From Liolophura sinensis (Eukaryota; Mollusca; Polyplacophora; Chitonida; Chitonidae): a stretch of DNA of 64,000 nt. The stretch spans positions 48,295 to 112,294 of the forward strand of contig NW_027018030.1 in assembly GCF_032854445.1 (NCBI RefSeq), given 5' to 3'. Below are positions 8,501 through 23,300 of this stretch, piece by piece. The notes beneath the pieces are model-generated. The model ran no database searches, had not been told where the DNA came from, and saw nothing but the letters and a program-made list of their open reading frames with translations. The position numbers and the translations under genes were made by a program. Numbering within the stretch: position 1 is the stretch's first letter; each line of letters opens with the position of its first letter.

Positions 8501-11006
8501 AATCTTTGGGCCAAGCCCATTTAACTCACCCAGCAAATGTCTTACTTCTAAGTCCAAGACAAACTCAATGTCTTTATCTACATGTAGAAAAACCACACCA
8601 TTTGTATATAAAAAAAACACAAGGTACATGATACAGTCTGCTGTAAAAAGTACAATTGAACACTGACCCACATCAATAAGGTGCCAAAAGATGCGCAATT
8701 GGGCCAGGCATCCCCAGCTGTTGAAAAATTGCAAATTTCCTTGGTTTCCATGGAGTAAGAGCCGTTGCTGGGCACGTGATCTTGACATCGATGATTATTC
8801 ATTTGTGGCTACAGCCAAAAGTATTGGTCGGAGAGCAACGTGGTTTGCACCATTCGATTTCTCGTCAAAAAATACGTCGGATTAGCCTCTTACCAGCAGC
8901 ATTGGAACAGTTTTTCCACTTTTGGATTTTTGCCTGGTATTTTTTCTAATTGAAATCGGCTACATTAACTATGTACAATCGCGACTGGTCATTACTATAT
9001 TTAACTTTTCATTATAAGTTATGTGCCCTTCGGTAGCCCAGACGACGTCAAATCTTTGGGCCAAGCCCATTTAACTCACCCAGCAAATGTCTTACTTCTA
9101 AGTCGAAGACAAACTCAATGTCTTTATCTACATGTAGAAAAACCACACCATTTGTATATAAAAAAAACACAAGGTACTTGATACAGTCCGCTGTAAAAAG
9201 TACAATTTAACACTGACCCACATCGATAAGGTGCCAAAAGATGCGCAATTGGGCCAGGCATACCCAGCTGTTGAAAAATTGCAAATTTCCTTGGTTTCCA
9301 TGGAGTAAGAGCCGTTGCTGGGCACGTGATCTTGATATCAATGATTATTCATTTGTGGCTACAGCCAAAAGTATTGGTCGGAGAGCAACGCGGTTTGCAC
9401 CATTCGATTTCGCGTCAAAAAATACGTCGGATTAGCCTCTTACCAGCAGCATTGGAACAGTTTTTCTACTTTTGGATTTTTGCCTGGTCTTTTTGCGAAT
9501 TGAAATCGGCTACATTAACTATGTACAATCGCGACTGGTCATTACTATATTCAACTTTTCATTATAAGTTATGTGCCCTTCGGTAGCCTCAGACGACGTC
9601 AAATCTTTGGGCCAAGCCCATTTAACTCACCCAGCAAATGTCTTACTTCTAAGTCCAAGACAAACTCAATGTCTTTATCTACATGTAGAAAAACCACACC
9701 ATTTGTATATAAAAAAAACACAAGGCACTTGATACAGTCCGCTGTAAAAAGTACAATTGAACACTGACCCACATCAATAAGGTGCCAAAAGATGCGCAAT
9801 TGGGCCAGGCATCTCCAGCTGTTGAAAAATTGCAAATTTCCTTGGTTTCCATGGAGTAAGAGCCGTTGCTGGGCACGTGATCTTGACATCAATGATTATT
9901 CATTTGTGGCTACAGCCAAAAGTATTGGTCGGAGAGCAACGTGGTTTGCACCATTCGATTTCTCGTCAAAAAATACGTCGGATTAGCCTCTTACCAGCAG
10001 CATTGGAACAGTTTTTCTACTTTTGGATTTTTGCCTGGTCTTTTTGCGAATTGAAATCGGCTACATTAACTATGTACAATCGCGACTGGTCATTACTATA
10101 TTCAACTTTTCATTATAAGTTATGTGCCCTTCGGTAGCCCAGACGACGTCAAATCTTTGGGCCAAGCCCATTTAACTCACCCAGCAGTTGTCTTACTTCT
10201 AAGTCGAAGACAAACTCAATGTCTTTATCTACATGTAGAAAAACCACACCATTTGTATATAAAAAAAAACACAAGGTACTTGATACAGTCTGCTGTAAAA
10301 AGTACAATTGAACACTGACCCACATCAATAAGGTGCCAAAAGATGCGCAATTGGGCCAGGCATCTCCAGCTGTTGAAAAATTGCAAATTTCCTTGGTTTC
10401 CATGGAGTAAGAGCCGTTGCTGGGCACGTGATCTTGATATCAATGATTATTCATTTGTGGCTACAGCCAAAAGTGTTGGTCGGAGAGCAACGCGGTTTGC
10501 ACCATTCGATTTCTCGTCAAAAAATACGTCGGATTAGCCTCTTACCAGCAGCATTGGAACAGTTTTTCTACTTTGGATTTTTGCCTGGTCTTTTTGCGAA
10601 TTGAAATCGGCTACATTAACTATGTACAATCGCGACTGGTCATTACTATATTCAACTTTTCATTATAAGTTATGTGCCCTTCGGTAGCCCAGACGACGTC
10701 AAATCTTTGGGCCAAGCCCATTTAACTCACCCAGCAGTTGTCTTACTTCTAAGTCGAAGACAAACTCAATGTCTTTATCTACATGTAGAAAAACCACACC
10801 ATTTGTATATAAAAAAAACCACAAGGTACTTGATACAGTCCGCTGTAAAAAGTACAATTGAACACTGACCCACATCAATAAGGTGCCAAAAGATGCGCAA
10901 TTGGGCCAGGCATCTCCAGCTGTTGAAAAATTGCAAATTTCCTTGGTTTCCATGTAGTAAGAGCCGTTGCTGGGCACGTGATCTTGACATCAATGATTAT
11001 TCATTT
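5502..11006. repeat. 10-monomer higher-order repeat, copy A (units 11-20)
   Basis: Monomers start at 5502, 6052, 6602, 7153, 7705, 8255, 8805, 9355, 9906 and 10457. Each is matched by the monomer 5505 bp downstream. I noticed nine differences between the copies: near 5621, 6326, 7023, 7670, 7796, 8398, 9224, 9262 and 9411 in copy A coordinates. That is roughly 99.8% identity by eye. Homology at this offset starts between about 5345 and 5449, in the tail of unit 10, slightly before the monomer boundary used here. The block includes 551- or 552-bp monomers (units 13, 14, 18 and 19), and both copies have the same lengths, so the indels are older than the duplication. Unit 12 starts GAGGCTACAG in place of GTGGCTACAG. 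Confidence 0.92.
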
Positions 11007-14000
11007 GTGGCTACAGCCAAAAGTATTGGTCGGAGAGCAACGCGGTTTGCACCATTCGATTTCTCGTCAAAAAATACGTCGGATTAGCCTCTTACCAGCA
11101 GCATTGGAACAGTTTTTCCACTTTTAGATTTTTGCCTGGCCTTTTTGCTAATTGAAATCGGCTACATTAACTATGTACAATCGCGACTGGTCATTACTAT
11201 ATTCAACTTTTCATTATAAGTTATGTGCCCTTCGGTAGCCCAGACGACGTCAAATCTTTGGGCCAAGCCCATTTAACTCACCCAGCAAATGTCTTACTTC
11301 TAAGTCCAAGACAAACTCAATGTCTTTATCTACATGTAGAAAAACCACACCATTTGTATATAAAAAAAACACAAGGTACTTGATACAGTCCGCTGTAAAA
11401 AGTACAATTGAACATTGACCCACATCAATAAGGTGCCAAAAGATACGCAATTGGGCCAGGCATCTCCAGCTGTTGAAAAATTGCAAATTTCCTTGGTTTC
11501 CATGGAGTAAGAGCCGTTGCTGGGCACGTGATCTTGACATCAATGATTATTCATTTGAGGCTACAGCCAAAAGTATTGGTCGGAGAGCAACGCGGTTTGC
11601 ACCATTCGATTTCTCGTCAAAAAATACGTCGGATTAGCCTCTTACCAGCAGCATTGGAACAGTTTTTCTACTTTTGGATTTTTGCCTGGTCTTTTTGCAA
11701 ATTGAAATCGGCTACATTAACTATGTACAATCGCGACTGGTCATTACTATATTCAACTTTTCATTATAAGTTATGTGCCCTTCGGTAGCCCAGACGGCGT
11801 CAAATCTTTGGGCCAAGCCCATTTAACTCACCCAGCAAATGTCTTACTTCTAAGTCGAAGACAAACTCAATGTCTTTATCTACATGTAGAAAAACCACAC
11901 CATTTGTATATAAAAAAAACACAAGGCACTTGATACAGTCCGCTGTAAAAAGTACAATTGAACACTGACCCACATCAATAAGGTGCCAAAAGATGCGCAA
12001 TTGGGCCAGGCATCTCCAGCTGTTGAAAAATTGCAAATTTCCTTGGTTTCCATGGAGTAAGAGCCGTTGCTGGGCACGTGATCTTGACATCAATGATTAT
12101 TCATTTGTGGCTACAGCCAAAAGTATTGGTCGGAGAGCAACGCGGTTTGCACCATTCGATTTCTCGTCAAAAAATACGTCGGATTAGCCTCTTACCAGCA
12201 GCATTGGAACAGTTTTTCTACTTTTGGATTTTTGCCTGGTCTTTTTGCGAATTGAAATCGGCTACATTAACTATGTACAATCGCGACTGGTCATTACTAT
12301 ATTCAACTTTTCATTATAAGTTATGTGCCCTTCGGTAGCCCAGACGACGTCAAATCTTTGGGCCAAGCCCATTTAACTCACCCAGCAGTTGTCTTACTTC
12401 TAAGTCGAAGACAAACTCAATGTCTTTATCTACGTGTAGAAAAACCACACCATTTGTATATAAAAAAAAACAAAAGGTACTTGATACAGTCCGCTGTAAA
12501 AAGTACAATTGAACACTGACCCACATCAATAAGGTGCCAAAAGATGCGCAATTGGGCCAGGCATCTCCAGCTGTTGAAAAATTGCAAATTTCCTTGGTTT
12601 CCATGGAGTAAGAGCCGTTGCTGGGCACGTGATCTTGACATCAATGATTATTCATTTGTGGCTACAGCCAAAAGTGTTGGTCGGAGAGCAACGCGGTTTG
12701 CACCATTCGATTTCTCGTCAAAAAATACGTCGGATTAGCCTCTTACCAGCAGCATTGGAACAGTTTTTCTACTTTTGGATTTTTGCCTGGTCTTTTTGCG
12801 AATTGAAATCGGCTACATTAACTATGTACAATCGCGACTGGTCATTACTATATTCAACTTTTCATTATAAGTTATGTGCCCTTCGGTAGCCCAGACGACG
12901 TCAAATCTTTGGGCCAAGCCCATTTAACTCACCCAGCAGTTGTCTTACTTCTAAGTCGAAGACAAACTCAATGTCTTTATCTACATGTAGAAAAACCACA
13001 CCATTTGTATATAAAAAAAAACACAAGGTACTTGATACAGTCCGCTGTAAAAAGGTACAATTGAACACTGACCCACATCAATAAGGTGCCAAAAGATGCG
13101 CAATTGGGCCAGGCATCTCCAGCTGTTGAAAAATTGCAAATTTCCTTGGTTTCCATGGAGTAAGAGCCGTTGCTGGGCACGTGATCTTGACATCAATGAT
13201 TATTCATTTGTGGCTACAGCCAAAAGTGTTGGTCGGAGAGCAACGCGGTTTGCACCATTCGATTTCTCGTCAAAAAATACGTCGGATTAGTCTCTTACCA
13301 GCAGAATTGGAACAGTTTTTCCACTTTTGGATTTTTGCCTGGTCTTTTTGCTAATTGAAATCGGCTACATTAACTATGTACAATCGCGACTGGTCATTAC
13401 TATATTCAACTTTTCATTATAAGTTATGTGCCCTTCGGTAGCCCAGACGACGTCAAATCTTTGGGCAAAGCCCATTTAACTCACCCAGCAAATGACTTAC
13501 TTCTAAGTCGAAGACAAACTCAATGTCTTTATCTACATGTAGAAAAACCACACCATTTGTATATAAAAAAAACACAAGGTACATGATAAAGTCTGCTGTA
13601 AAAGGTACAATTGAACACTGACCGACATCAATAAGGTGCCAAAAGATGCGCAATTGGGCCAGGCATCTCCAGCTGTTGAAAAATTGCAAATTTCCTTGGT
13701 TTCCATGGAGTAAGAGCCGTTGCTGGGCACGTGATCTTGACATCAATGATTATTCATTTGTGGCTACAGCCAAAAGTATTGGTCGGAGAGCAACGCGGTT
13801 TGCACCATTCGATTTCTCGTCAAAAAATACGTCGGATTAGCCTCTTACCAGCAGCATTGGAACAGTTTTTCCACTTTTGGATTTTTGCCTGGTATTTTTT
13901 CTGATTGAAATCGGCTACATTAACTATGTACAATCGCGACTAGTCATTACTATATTCAACTTTTCATTATAAGTTATGTGCCCTTCGGTAGCCCAGACGA

Positions 14001-16511
14001 CGTCAAATCTTTGGGCCAAGCCCATTTAACTCACCCAGCAAATGTCTTACTTCTAAGTCCAAGACAAACTCAATGTCTTTATCTACATGTAGAAAAACCA
14101 CACCATTTGTATATAAAAAAAACACAAGGTACATGATACAGTCTGCTGTAAAAAGTACAATTGAACACTGACCCACATCAATAAGGTGCCAAAAGATGCG
14201 CAATTGGGCCAGGCATCCCCAGCTGTTGAAAAATTGCAAATTTCCTTGGTTTCCATGGAGTAAGAGCCGTTGCTGGGCACGTGATCTTGACATCGATGAT
14301 TATTCATTTGTGGCTACAGCCAAAAGTATTGGTCGGAGAGCAACGTGGTTTGCACCATTCGATTTCTCGTCAAAAAATACGTCGGATTAGCCTCTTACCA
14401 GCAGCATTGGAACAGTTTTTCCACTTTTGGATTTTTGCCTGGTATTTTTTCTAATTGAAATCGGCTACATTAACTATGTACAATCGCGACTGGTCATTAC
14501 TATATTTAACTTTTCATTATAAGTTATGTGCCCTTCGGTAGCCCAGACGACGTCAAATCTTTGGGCCAAGCCCATTTAACTCACCCAGCAAATGTCTTAC
14601 TTCTAAGTCGAAGACAAACTCAATGTCTTTATCTACATGTAGAAAAACCACACCATTTGTATATAAAAAAAACACAAGGTACTTGATACAGTCCGCTGTA
14701 AAAAGTACAATTTAACACTGACCCACATCAATAAGGTGCCAAAAGATGCGCAATTGGGCCAGGCATCCCCAGCTGTTGAAAAATTGCAAATTTCCTTGGT
14801 TTCCATGGAGTAAGAGCCGTTGCTGGGCACGTGATCTTGATATCAATGATTATTCATTTGTGGCTACAGCCAAAAGTATTGGTCGGAGAGCAACGCGGTT
14901 TGCACCATTCGATTTCTCGTCAAAAAATACGTCGGATTAGCCTCTTACCAGCAGCATTGGAACAGTTTTTCTACTTTTGGATTTTTGCCTGGTCTTTTTG
15001 CGAATTGAAATCGGCTACATTAACTATGTACAATCGCGACTGGTCATTACTATATTCAACTTTTCATTATAAGTTATGTGCCCTTCGGTAGCCTCAGACG
15101 ACGTCAAATCTTTGGGCCAAGCCCATTTAACTCACCCAGCAAATGTCTTACTTCTAAGTCCAAGACAAACTCAATGTCTTTATCTACATGTAGAAAAACC
15201 ACACCATTTGTATATAAAAAAAACACAAGGCACTTGATACAGTCCGCTGTAAAAAGTACAATTGAACACTGACCCACATCAATAAGGTGCCAAAAGATGC
15301 GCAATTGGGCCAGGCATCTCCAGCTGTTGAAAAATTGCAAATTTCCTTGGTTTCCATGGAGTAAGAGCCGTTGCTGGGCACGTGATCTTGACATCAATGA
15401 TTATTCATTTGTGGCTACAGCCAAAAGTATTGGTCGGAGAGCAACGTGGTTTGCACCATTCGATTTCTCGTCAAAAAATACGTCGGATTAGCCTCTTACC
15501 AGCAGCATTGGAACAGTTTTTCTACTTTTGGATTTTTGCCTGGTCTTTTTGCGAATTGAAATCGGCTACATTAACTATGTACAATCGCGACTGGTCATTA
15601 CTATATTCAACTTTTCATTATAAGTTATGTGCCCTTCGGTAGCCCAGACGACGTCAAATCTTTGGGCCAAGCCCATTTAACTCACCCAGCAGTTGTCTTA
15701 CTTCTAAGTCGAAGACAAACTCAATGTCTTTATCTACATGTAGAAAAACCACACCATTTGTATATAAAAAAAAACACAAGGTACTTGATACAGTCTGCTG
15801 TAAAAAGTACAATTGAACACTGACCCACATCAATAAGGTGCCAAAAGATGCGCAATTGGGCCAGGCATCTCCAGCTGTTGAAAAATTGCAAATTTCCTTG
15901 GTTTCCATGGAGTAAGAGCCGTTGCTGGGCACGTGATCTTGATATCAATGATTATTCATTTGTGGCTACAGCCAAAAGTGTTGGTCGGAGAGCAACGCGG
16001 TTTGCACCATTCGATTTCTCGTCAAAAAATACGTCGGATTAGCCTCTTACCAGCAGCATTGGAACAGTTTTTCTACTTTGGATTTTTGCCTGGTCTTTTT
16101 GCGAATTGAAATCGGCTACATTAACTATGTACAATCGCGACTGGTCATTACTATATTCAACTTTTCATTATAAGTTATGTGCCCTTCGGTAGCCCAGACG
16201 ACGTCAAATCTTTGGGCCAAGCCCATTTAACTCACCCAGCAGTTGTCTTACTTCTAAGTCGAAGACAAACTCAATGTCTTTATCTACATGTAGAAAAACC
16301 ACACCATTTGTATATAAAAAAAACCACAAGGTACTTGATACAGTCCGCTGTAAAAAGTACAATTGAACACTGACCCACATCAATAAGGTGCCAAAAGATG
16401 CGCAATTGGGCCAGGCATCTCCAGCTGTTGAAAAATTGCAAATTTCCTTGGTTTCCATGGAGTAAGAGCCGTTGCTGGGCACGTGATCTTGACATCAATG
16501 ATTATTCATTT
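11007..16511. repeat. 10-monomer higher-order repeat, copy B (units 21-30)
   Basis: Monomers start at 11007, 11557, 12107, 12658, 13210, 13760, 14310, 14860, 15411 and 15962, each exactly 5505 bp after its partner in copy A. The transition from the end of copy A lies in the tail of unit 20. Up to the AACCACAAGG form at about 10,819 unit 20 matches unit 30; from CATGTAGTAAG at about 10,952 it matches the tail of unit 10. Private changes in copy B include CTTTTAGATT near 11,126, GCAGAATTGG near 13,305 and CTGATTG near 13,903. Downstream of this block unit 31 no longer follows the 10-monomer order. Confidence 0.92.
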
Positions 16512-19500
16512 GTGGCTACAGCCAAAAGTGTTGGTCGGAGAGCAACGCGGTTTGCACCATTCGATTTCTCGTCAAAAAATACGTCGGATTAGTCTCTTAC
16601 CAGCAGCATTGGAACAGTTTTTCCACTTTTGGATTTTTGCCTGGTCTTTTTGCTAATTGAAATCGGCCACATTAACTATGTACAATCGCGACTGGTCATT
16701 ACTATATTCAACTTTTCATTATAAGTTATGTGCCCTTCGGTAGCCCAGACGACGTCAAATCTTTGGGCCAAGCCCATTTAACTCACCCAGCAGTTGTCTT
16801 ACTTCTAAGTCGAAGACAAACTCAATGTCTTTATCTACATGTAGAAAAACCACACCATTTGTATATAAAAAAAAAACAAGGTACTTGATACAGTCCGCTG
16901 TAAAAAGTACAATTGAACACTGACCCACATCAATAAGGTGCCAAAAGATGCGCAATTGGGCCAGGCATCTCCAGCTGTTGAAAAATTGCAAATTTCCTTG
17001 GTTTCCATGGAGTAAGAGCCGTTGCTGGGCACGTGATCTTGATATCAATGATTATTCATTTGTGGCTACAGCCAAAAGTATTGGTCGGAGAGCAACGCGG
17101 TTTGCACCATTCGATTTCTCGTCAAAAAATACGTCGGATTAGCCTCTTACCAGCAGCATTGGAACAGTTTTTCCACTTTTGGATTTTTACCTGGTCTTTT
17201 TGCTAATTGAAATCGGCTACATTAACTATGTACAATCGCGACTGGTCATTACTATATTCAACTTTTCATTATAAGTTATGTGCCCTTCGGTAGCCCAGAC
17301 GACGTCAAATCTTTGGGCCAAGCCCATTTAACTCACCCAGCAAATGTCTTACTTCTAAGTCGAAGACAAACTCAATGTCTTTATCTACATGTAGAAAAAC
17401 CACACCATTTGTATATAAAAAAAACACAAGGTACATGATAAAGTCTGCTGTAAAAAGTACAATTGAACACTGACCCACATCAATAAGGTGCCAAAAGATG
17501 CGCAATTGGGCCAGGCATCTCCAGCTGTTGAAAAATTGCAAATTTCCTTGGTTTCCATGGAGTAAGAGCCGTTGCTGGGCACGTGATCTTGACATCAATG
17601 ATTATTCATTTGTGGCTACAGCCAAAAGTATTGGTCGGAGAGCAACGCGGTTTGCACCATTCGATTTCTCGTCAAAAAATACGTCGGATTAGCCTCTTAC
17701 CAGCAGCATTGGAACAGTTTTTCCACTTTTGGATTTTTGCCTGGTATTTTTGCGAATTGAAATCGGCTACATTAACTATGTACAATCGCGACTGGTCATT
17801 ACTATATTCAACTTTTCATTATAAGTTATGTGCCCTTCGGTAGCCCAGACGACGTCAAATCTTTGGGCCAAGCCCATTTAACTCACCCAGCAAATGTCTT
17901 ACTTCTAAGTCCAAGACAAACTCAATGTCTTTATCTACATGTAGAAAAACCACACCATTTGTATATAAAAAAAACACAAGGTACATGATACAGTCTGCTG
18001 TAAAAAGTACAATTGAACACTGACCCACATCAATAAGGTGCCAAAAGATGCGCAATTGGGCCAGGCATCTCCAGCTGTTGAAAAATTGCAAATTTCCTTG
18101 GTTTCCATGGAGTAAGAGCCGTTGCTGGGCACGTGATCTTGATATCAATGATTATTCATTTGTGGCTACAGCCAAAAGTATTGGTCGGAGAGCAACGCGG
18201 TTTGCACCATTCGATTTTGTCGTCAAAAAATACGTCGGATTAGCCTCTTACCAGCAGCATTGGAACAGTTTTTCTACTTTTGGATTTTTGCCTGGTATTT
18301 TTTCTAATTGAAATCGGCTACATTAACTATGTACAATCGCGACTGGTCATTACTATATTCAACTTTTCATTATAAGTTATGTGCCCTTCGGTAGCCCAGA
18401 CGACGTCAAATCTTTGGGCCAAGCCCATTTAACTCACCCAGCAAATGTCTTACTTCTAAGTCGAAGACAAACTCAATGTCTTTATCTACATGTAGAAAAA
18501 CCACACCATTTGTATATAAAAAAAACACAAGGTACTTGATACAGTCTGCTGTAAAAAGTACAATTGAACACTGACCCACATCAATAAGGTGCCAAAAGAT
18601 GCGCAATTGGGCCAGGCATCCCCAGCTGTTGAAAAATTGCAAATTTCCTTGGTTTCCATGGAGTAAGAGCCGTTGCTGGGCACGTGATCTTGATATCAAT
18701 GATTATTCATTTGTGGCTACAGCCAAAAGTATTGGTCGGAGAGCAACGTGGTTTGCACCATTCGATTTCTCGTCAAAAAATACGTCGGGTTAGCCTCTTA
18801 CCAGCAGCATTGGAACAGTTTTTCTACTTTTGGATTTTTGCCTGGTCTTTTTGCGAATTGAAATCGGCTACATTAACTATGTACAATCGCGACTGGTCAT
18901 TACTATATTCAACTTTTCATTATAAGTTATGTGCCCTTCGGTAGCCCAGACGACGTCAAATCTTTGGGCCAAGCCCATTTAACTCACCCAGCAGTTGTCT
19001 TACTTCTAAGTCGAAGACAAACTCAATGTCTTTATCTACATGTAGAAAAACCACACCATTTGTATATAAAAAAAAACACAAGGTACTTGATACAGTCCGC
19101 TGTAAAAAGTACAATTGAACACTGACCCACATTAATAAGGTGCCAAAAGATGCGCAATTGGGCCAGGCATCTCCAGCTGTTGAAAAATTGCAAATTTCCT
19201 TGGTTTCCATGGAGTAAGAGCCGTTGCTGGGCACGTGATCTTGATATCAATGATTATTCATTTGTGGCTACAGCCAAAAGTGTTGGTCGGAGAGCAACGC
19301 GGTTTGCACCATTCGATTTCTCGTCAAAAAATACGTCGGATTAGCCTCTTACCAGCAGCATTGGAACAGTTTTTCTACTTTTGGATTTTTGCCTGGTCTT
19401 TTTGCGAATTGAAATCGGCTACATTAACTATGTACAATCGCGACTGGTCATTACTATATTCAACTTTTCATTATAAGTTATGTGCCCTTCGGTAGCCCAG

Positions 19501-20364
19501 ACGACGTCAAATCTTTGGGCCAAGCCCATTTAACTCACCCAGCAGTTGTCTTACTTCTAAGTCGAAGACAAACTCAATGTCTTTATCTACATGTAGAAAA
19601 ACCACACCATTTGTATATAAAAAAAAACACAAGGTACTTGATACAGTCCGCTGTAAAAAGTACAATTGAACACTGACCCACATCAATAAGGTGCCAAAAG
19701 ATGCGCAATTGGGCCAGGCATCTCCAGCTGTTGAAAAATTGCAAATTTCCTTGGTTTCCATGGAGTAAGAGCCGTTGCTGGGCACGTGATCTTGACATCA
19801 ATGATTATTCATTTGTGGCTACAGCCAAAAGTGTTGGTCGGAGAGCAACGCGGTTTGCACCATTCGATTTCTCGTCAAAAAATACGTCGGATTAGCCTCT
19901 TACCAGCAGCATTGGAACAGTTTTTCCACTTTTGGATTTTTGCCTGGTCTTTTTGCTAATTGAAATCGGCCACATTAACTATGTACAATCGCGACTGGTC
20001 ATTACTATATTCAACTTTTCATTATAAGTTATGTGCCCTTCGGTAGCCCAGACGACGTCAAATCTTTGGGCCAAGCCCATTTAACTCACCCAGCAGTTGT
20101 CTTACTTCTAAGTCGAAGACAAACTCAATGTCTTTATCTACATGTAGAAAAACCACACCATTTGTATATAAAAAAAACACAAGGTACATGATAAAGTCTG
20201 CTGTAAAAAGTACAATTGAACACTGACCCACATCAATAAGGTGCCAAAAGATGCGCAATTGGGCCAGGCATCTCCAGCTGTTGAAAAATTGCAAATTTCC
20301 TTGGTTTCCATGGAGTAAGAGCCGTTGCTGGGCACGTGATCTTGACATCGATGATTATTCATTT
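16512..20364. repeat. Satellite segment, monomers 31-37, between two higher-order blocks
   Basis: Monomers start at 16512, 17062, 17612, 18162, 18713, 19264 and 19815. Units 31 and 37 share the rare ATCGGCCAC variant (about 16,665 and 19,967), six monomers apart, which suggests an eroded six-monomer period. Units 34, 35 and 36 are each 551 bp. Unit 31 has a ten-base A tract where CAC has become AAC (about 16,867-16,876). Unit 33 combines the TGGTATT start and the TGCGAATTG end of the variable T-run region and so looks recombinant. Unit 34 carries the CGATTTTGTCGTC insertion otherwise seen only in unit 8. Confidence 0.88.
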
Positions 20365-23300
20365 GTGGCTACAGCCAAAAGTATTGGTCGGAGAGCAACG
20401 TGGTTTGCACCATTCGATTTCTCGTCAAAAAATACGTCGGATTAGCCTCTTACCAGCAGCATTGGAACAGTTTTTCTACTTTTGGATTTTTGCCTGGTAT
20501 TTTTTCTAATTGAAATCGGCTACATTAACTATGTACAATCGCGACTGGTCATTACTATATTCAACTTTTCATTATAAGTTATGTGCCCTTCGGTAGCCCA
20601 GACGACGTCAAATCTTTGGGCCAAGCCCATTTAACTCACCCAGCAAATGTCTTACTTCTAAGTCCAAGACAAACTCAATGTCTTTATCTACATGTAGAAA
20701 AACCACACCATTTGTATATAAAAAAAACACAAGGTACTTGATACAGTCCGCTGTAAAAAGTACAATTGAACACTGACCCACATCAATAAGGTGCCAAAAG
20801 ATGCGCAATTGGGCCAGGCATCTCCAGCTGTTGAAAAATTGCAAATTTCCTTGGTTTCCATGGAGTAAGAGCCGTTGCTGGGCACGTGATCTTGACATCA
20901 ATGATTATTCATTTGTGGCTACAGCCAAAAGTATTGGTCGGAGAGCAACGCGGTTTGCACCATTCGATTTCTCGTCAAAAAATACGTCGGATTAGCCTCT
21001 TACCAGCAGCATTGGAACAGTTTTTCCACTTTTGGATTTTTACCTGGTCTTTTTGCTAATTGAAATCGGCTACATTAACTATGTACAATCGCGACTGGTC
21101 ATTACTATATTCAACTTTTCATTATAAGTTATGTGCCCTTCGGTAGCCCAGACGACGTCAAATCTTCGGGCCAAGCCCATTTAACTCACCCAGCAAATGT
21201 CTTACTTCTAAGTCGAAGACAAACTCAATGTCTTTATCTACATGTAGAAAAACCACACCATTTGTATATAAAAAAAACACAAGGTACATGATACAGTCTG
21301 CTGTAAAAAGTACAATTGAACACTGACCCACATCAATAAGGTGCCAAAAGATGCGCAATTGGGCCAGGCATCTCCAGCTGTTGAAAAATTGCAAATTTCC
21401 TTGGTTTCCATGTAGTAAGAGCCGTTGCTGGGCACGTGATCTTGACATCAATGATTATTTATTTGTGGCTACAGCCAAAAGTATTGGTCGGAGAGCAACG
21501 CGGTTTGCACCATTCGATTTCTCGTCAAAAAATACGTCGGATTAGCCTCTTACCAGCAGCATTGGAACAGTTTTTCCACTTTTGGATTTTTGCCTGGTCT
21601 TTTTGCTAATTGAAATCGGCTACATTAACTATGTACAATCGCGACTGGTCATTACTATATTCAACTTTTCATTATAAGTTATGTGCCCTTCGGTAGCCCA
21701 GACGACGTCAAATCTTTGGGCCAAGCCCATTTAACTCACCCAGCAAATGTCTTACTTCTAAGTCCAAGACAAACTCAATGTCTTTATCTACATGTAGAAA
21801 AACCACACCATTTGTATATAAAAAAAACACAAGGTACTTGATACAGTCCGCTGTAAAAAGTACAATTGAACATTAACTCACATCAATAAGGTGCCAAAAG
21901 ATACGCAATTGGGCCAGGCATCTCCAGCTTTTGAAAAATTGCAAATTTCCTTGGTTTCCATGGAGTAAGAGCCGTTGCTGGGCACGTGATCTTGACATCA
22001 ATGATTATTCATTTGTGGCTACAGCCAAAAGTATTGGTCGGAGAGCAACGCGGTTTGCACCATTCGATTTCTCGTCAAAAAATACGTCGGATTAGCCTCT
22101 TACCAGCAGCATTGGAACAGTTTTTTCTACTTTTGGATTTTTGCCTGGTCTTTTTGCGAATTGAAATCGGCTACATTAACTATGTACAATCGCGACTGGT
22201 CATTACTATATTCAACTTTTCATTATAAGTTATGTGCCCTTCGGTAGCCCAGACGACGTCAAATCTTTGGGCCAAGCCCATTTAACTCACCCAGCAAATG
22301 TCTTACTTCTAAGTCCAAGACAAACTCAATGTCTTTATCTACATGTAGAAAAAACCACACCATTTGTATATAAAAAAAACACAAGGCACTTGATACAGTC
22401 CGCTGTAAAAAGTACAATTGAACACTGACCCACATCAATAAGGTGCCAAAAGATGCGCAATTGGGACAGGCATCTCCAGCTGTTGAAAAATTGCAAATTT
22501 CCTTGGTTTCCATGGAGTAAGAGCCGTTGCTGGGCACGTGATCTTGACATCAATGATTATTCATTTGTGGCTACAGCCAAAAGTATTGGTCGGAGAGCAA
22601 CGGGGTTTGCACCATTCGATTTCTCGTCAAAAAATACGTCGGATTAGCCTCTTACCAGCAGCATTGGAACAGTTTTTCCACTTTTGGATTTTTGCCTGGT
22701 CTTTTTGCGAATTGAAATCGGCTACATTAACTATGTACAATCGCGACTGGTCATTACTATATTCAACTTTTCATTATAAGTTATGTGCCCTTCGGTAGCC
22801 CAGACGACGTCAAATCTTTGGGCAAAGCCCATTTAACTCACCCAGCAGTTCTCTTACTTCTAAGTCCAAGACAAACTCAATGTCTTTATCTACATGTAGA
22901 AAAACCACACCATTTGTATATAAAAAAAACACAAGGTACATGATACAGTCTGCTGTAAAAAGTACAATTGAACACTGACCCACATCAATAAGGTGCCAAA
23001 AGATGCGCAATTGGGCCAGGCATCTCCAGCTGTTGAAAAATTGCAAATTTCCTTGGTTTCCATGGAGTAAGAGCCGTTGCTGGGCACGTGATCTTGACAT
23101 CGATGATTATTCATTTGTGGCTACAGCCAAAAGTATTGATCGGAGAGCAACGTGGTTTGCACCATTCGATTTCTCGTCAAAAAATACGTCGGATTAGCCT
23201 CTTACCAGCAGCATTGGAACAGTTTTTCCACTTTTGGATTTTTGCCTGGTATTTTTTCTAATTGAAATCGGCTACATTAACTATGTACAATCGCGACTGG

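Noticed and set aside
22122-22349. Homopolymer insertions in unit 41 (and the similar extra A in unit 71) as biological variants
   Set aside because: Single-base homopolymer differences private to one copy are the typical residue of long-read errors. I use them only to explain the offset change, not as evidence of biology.
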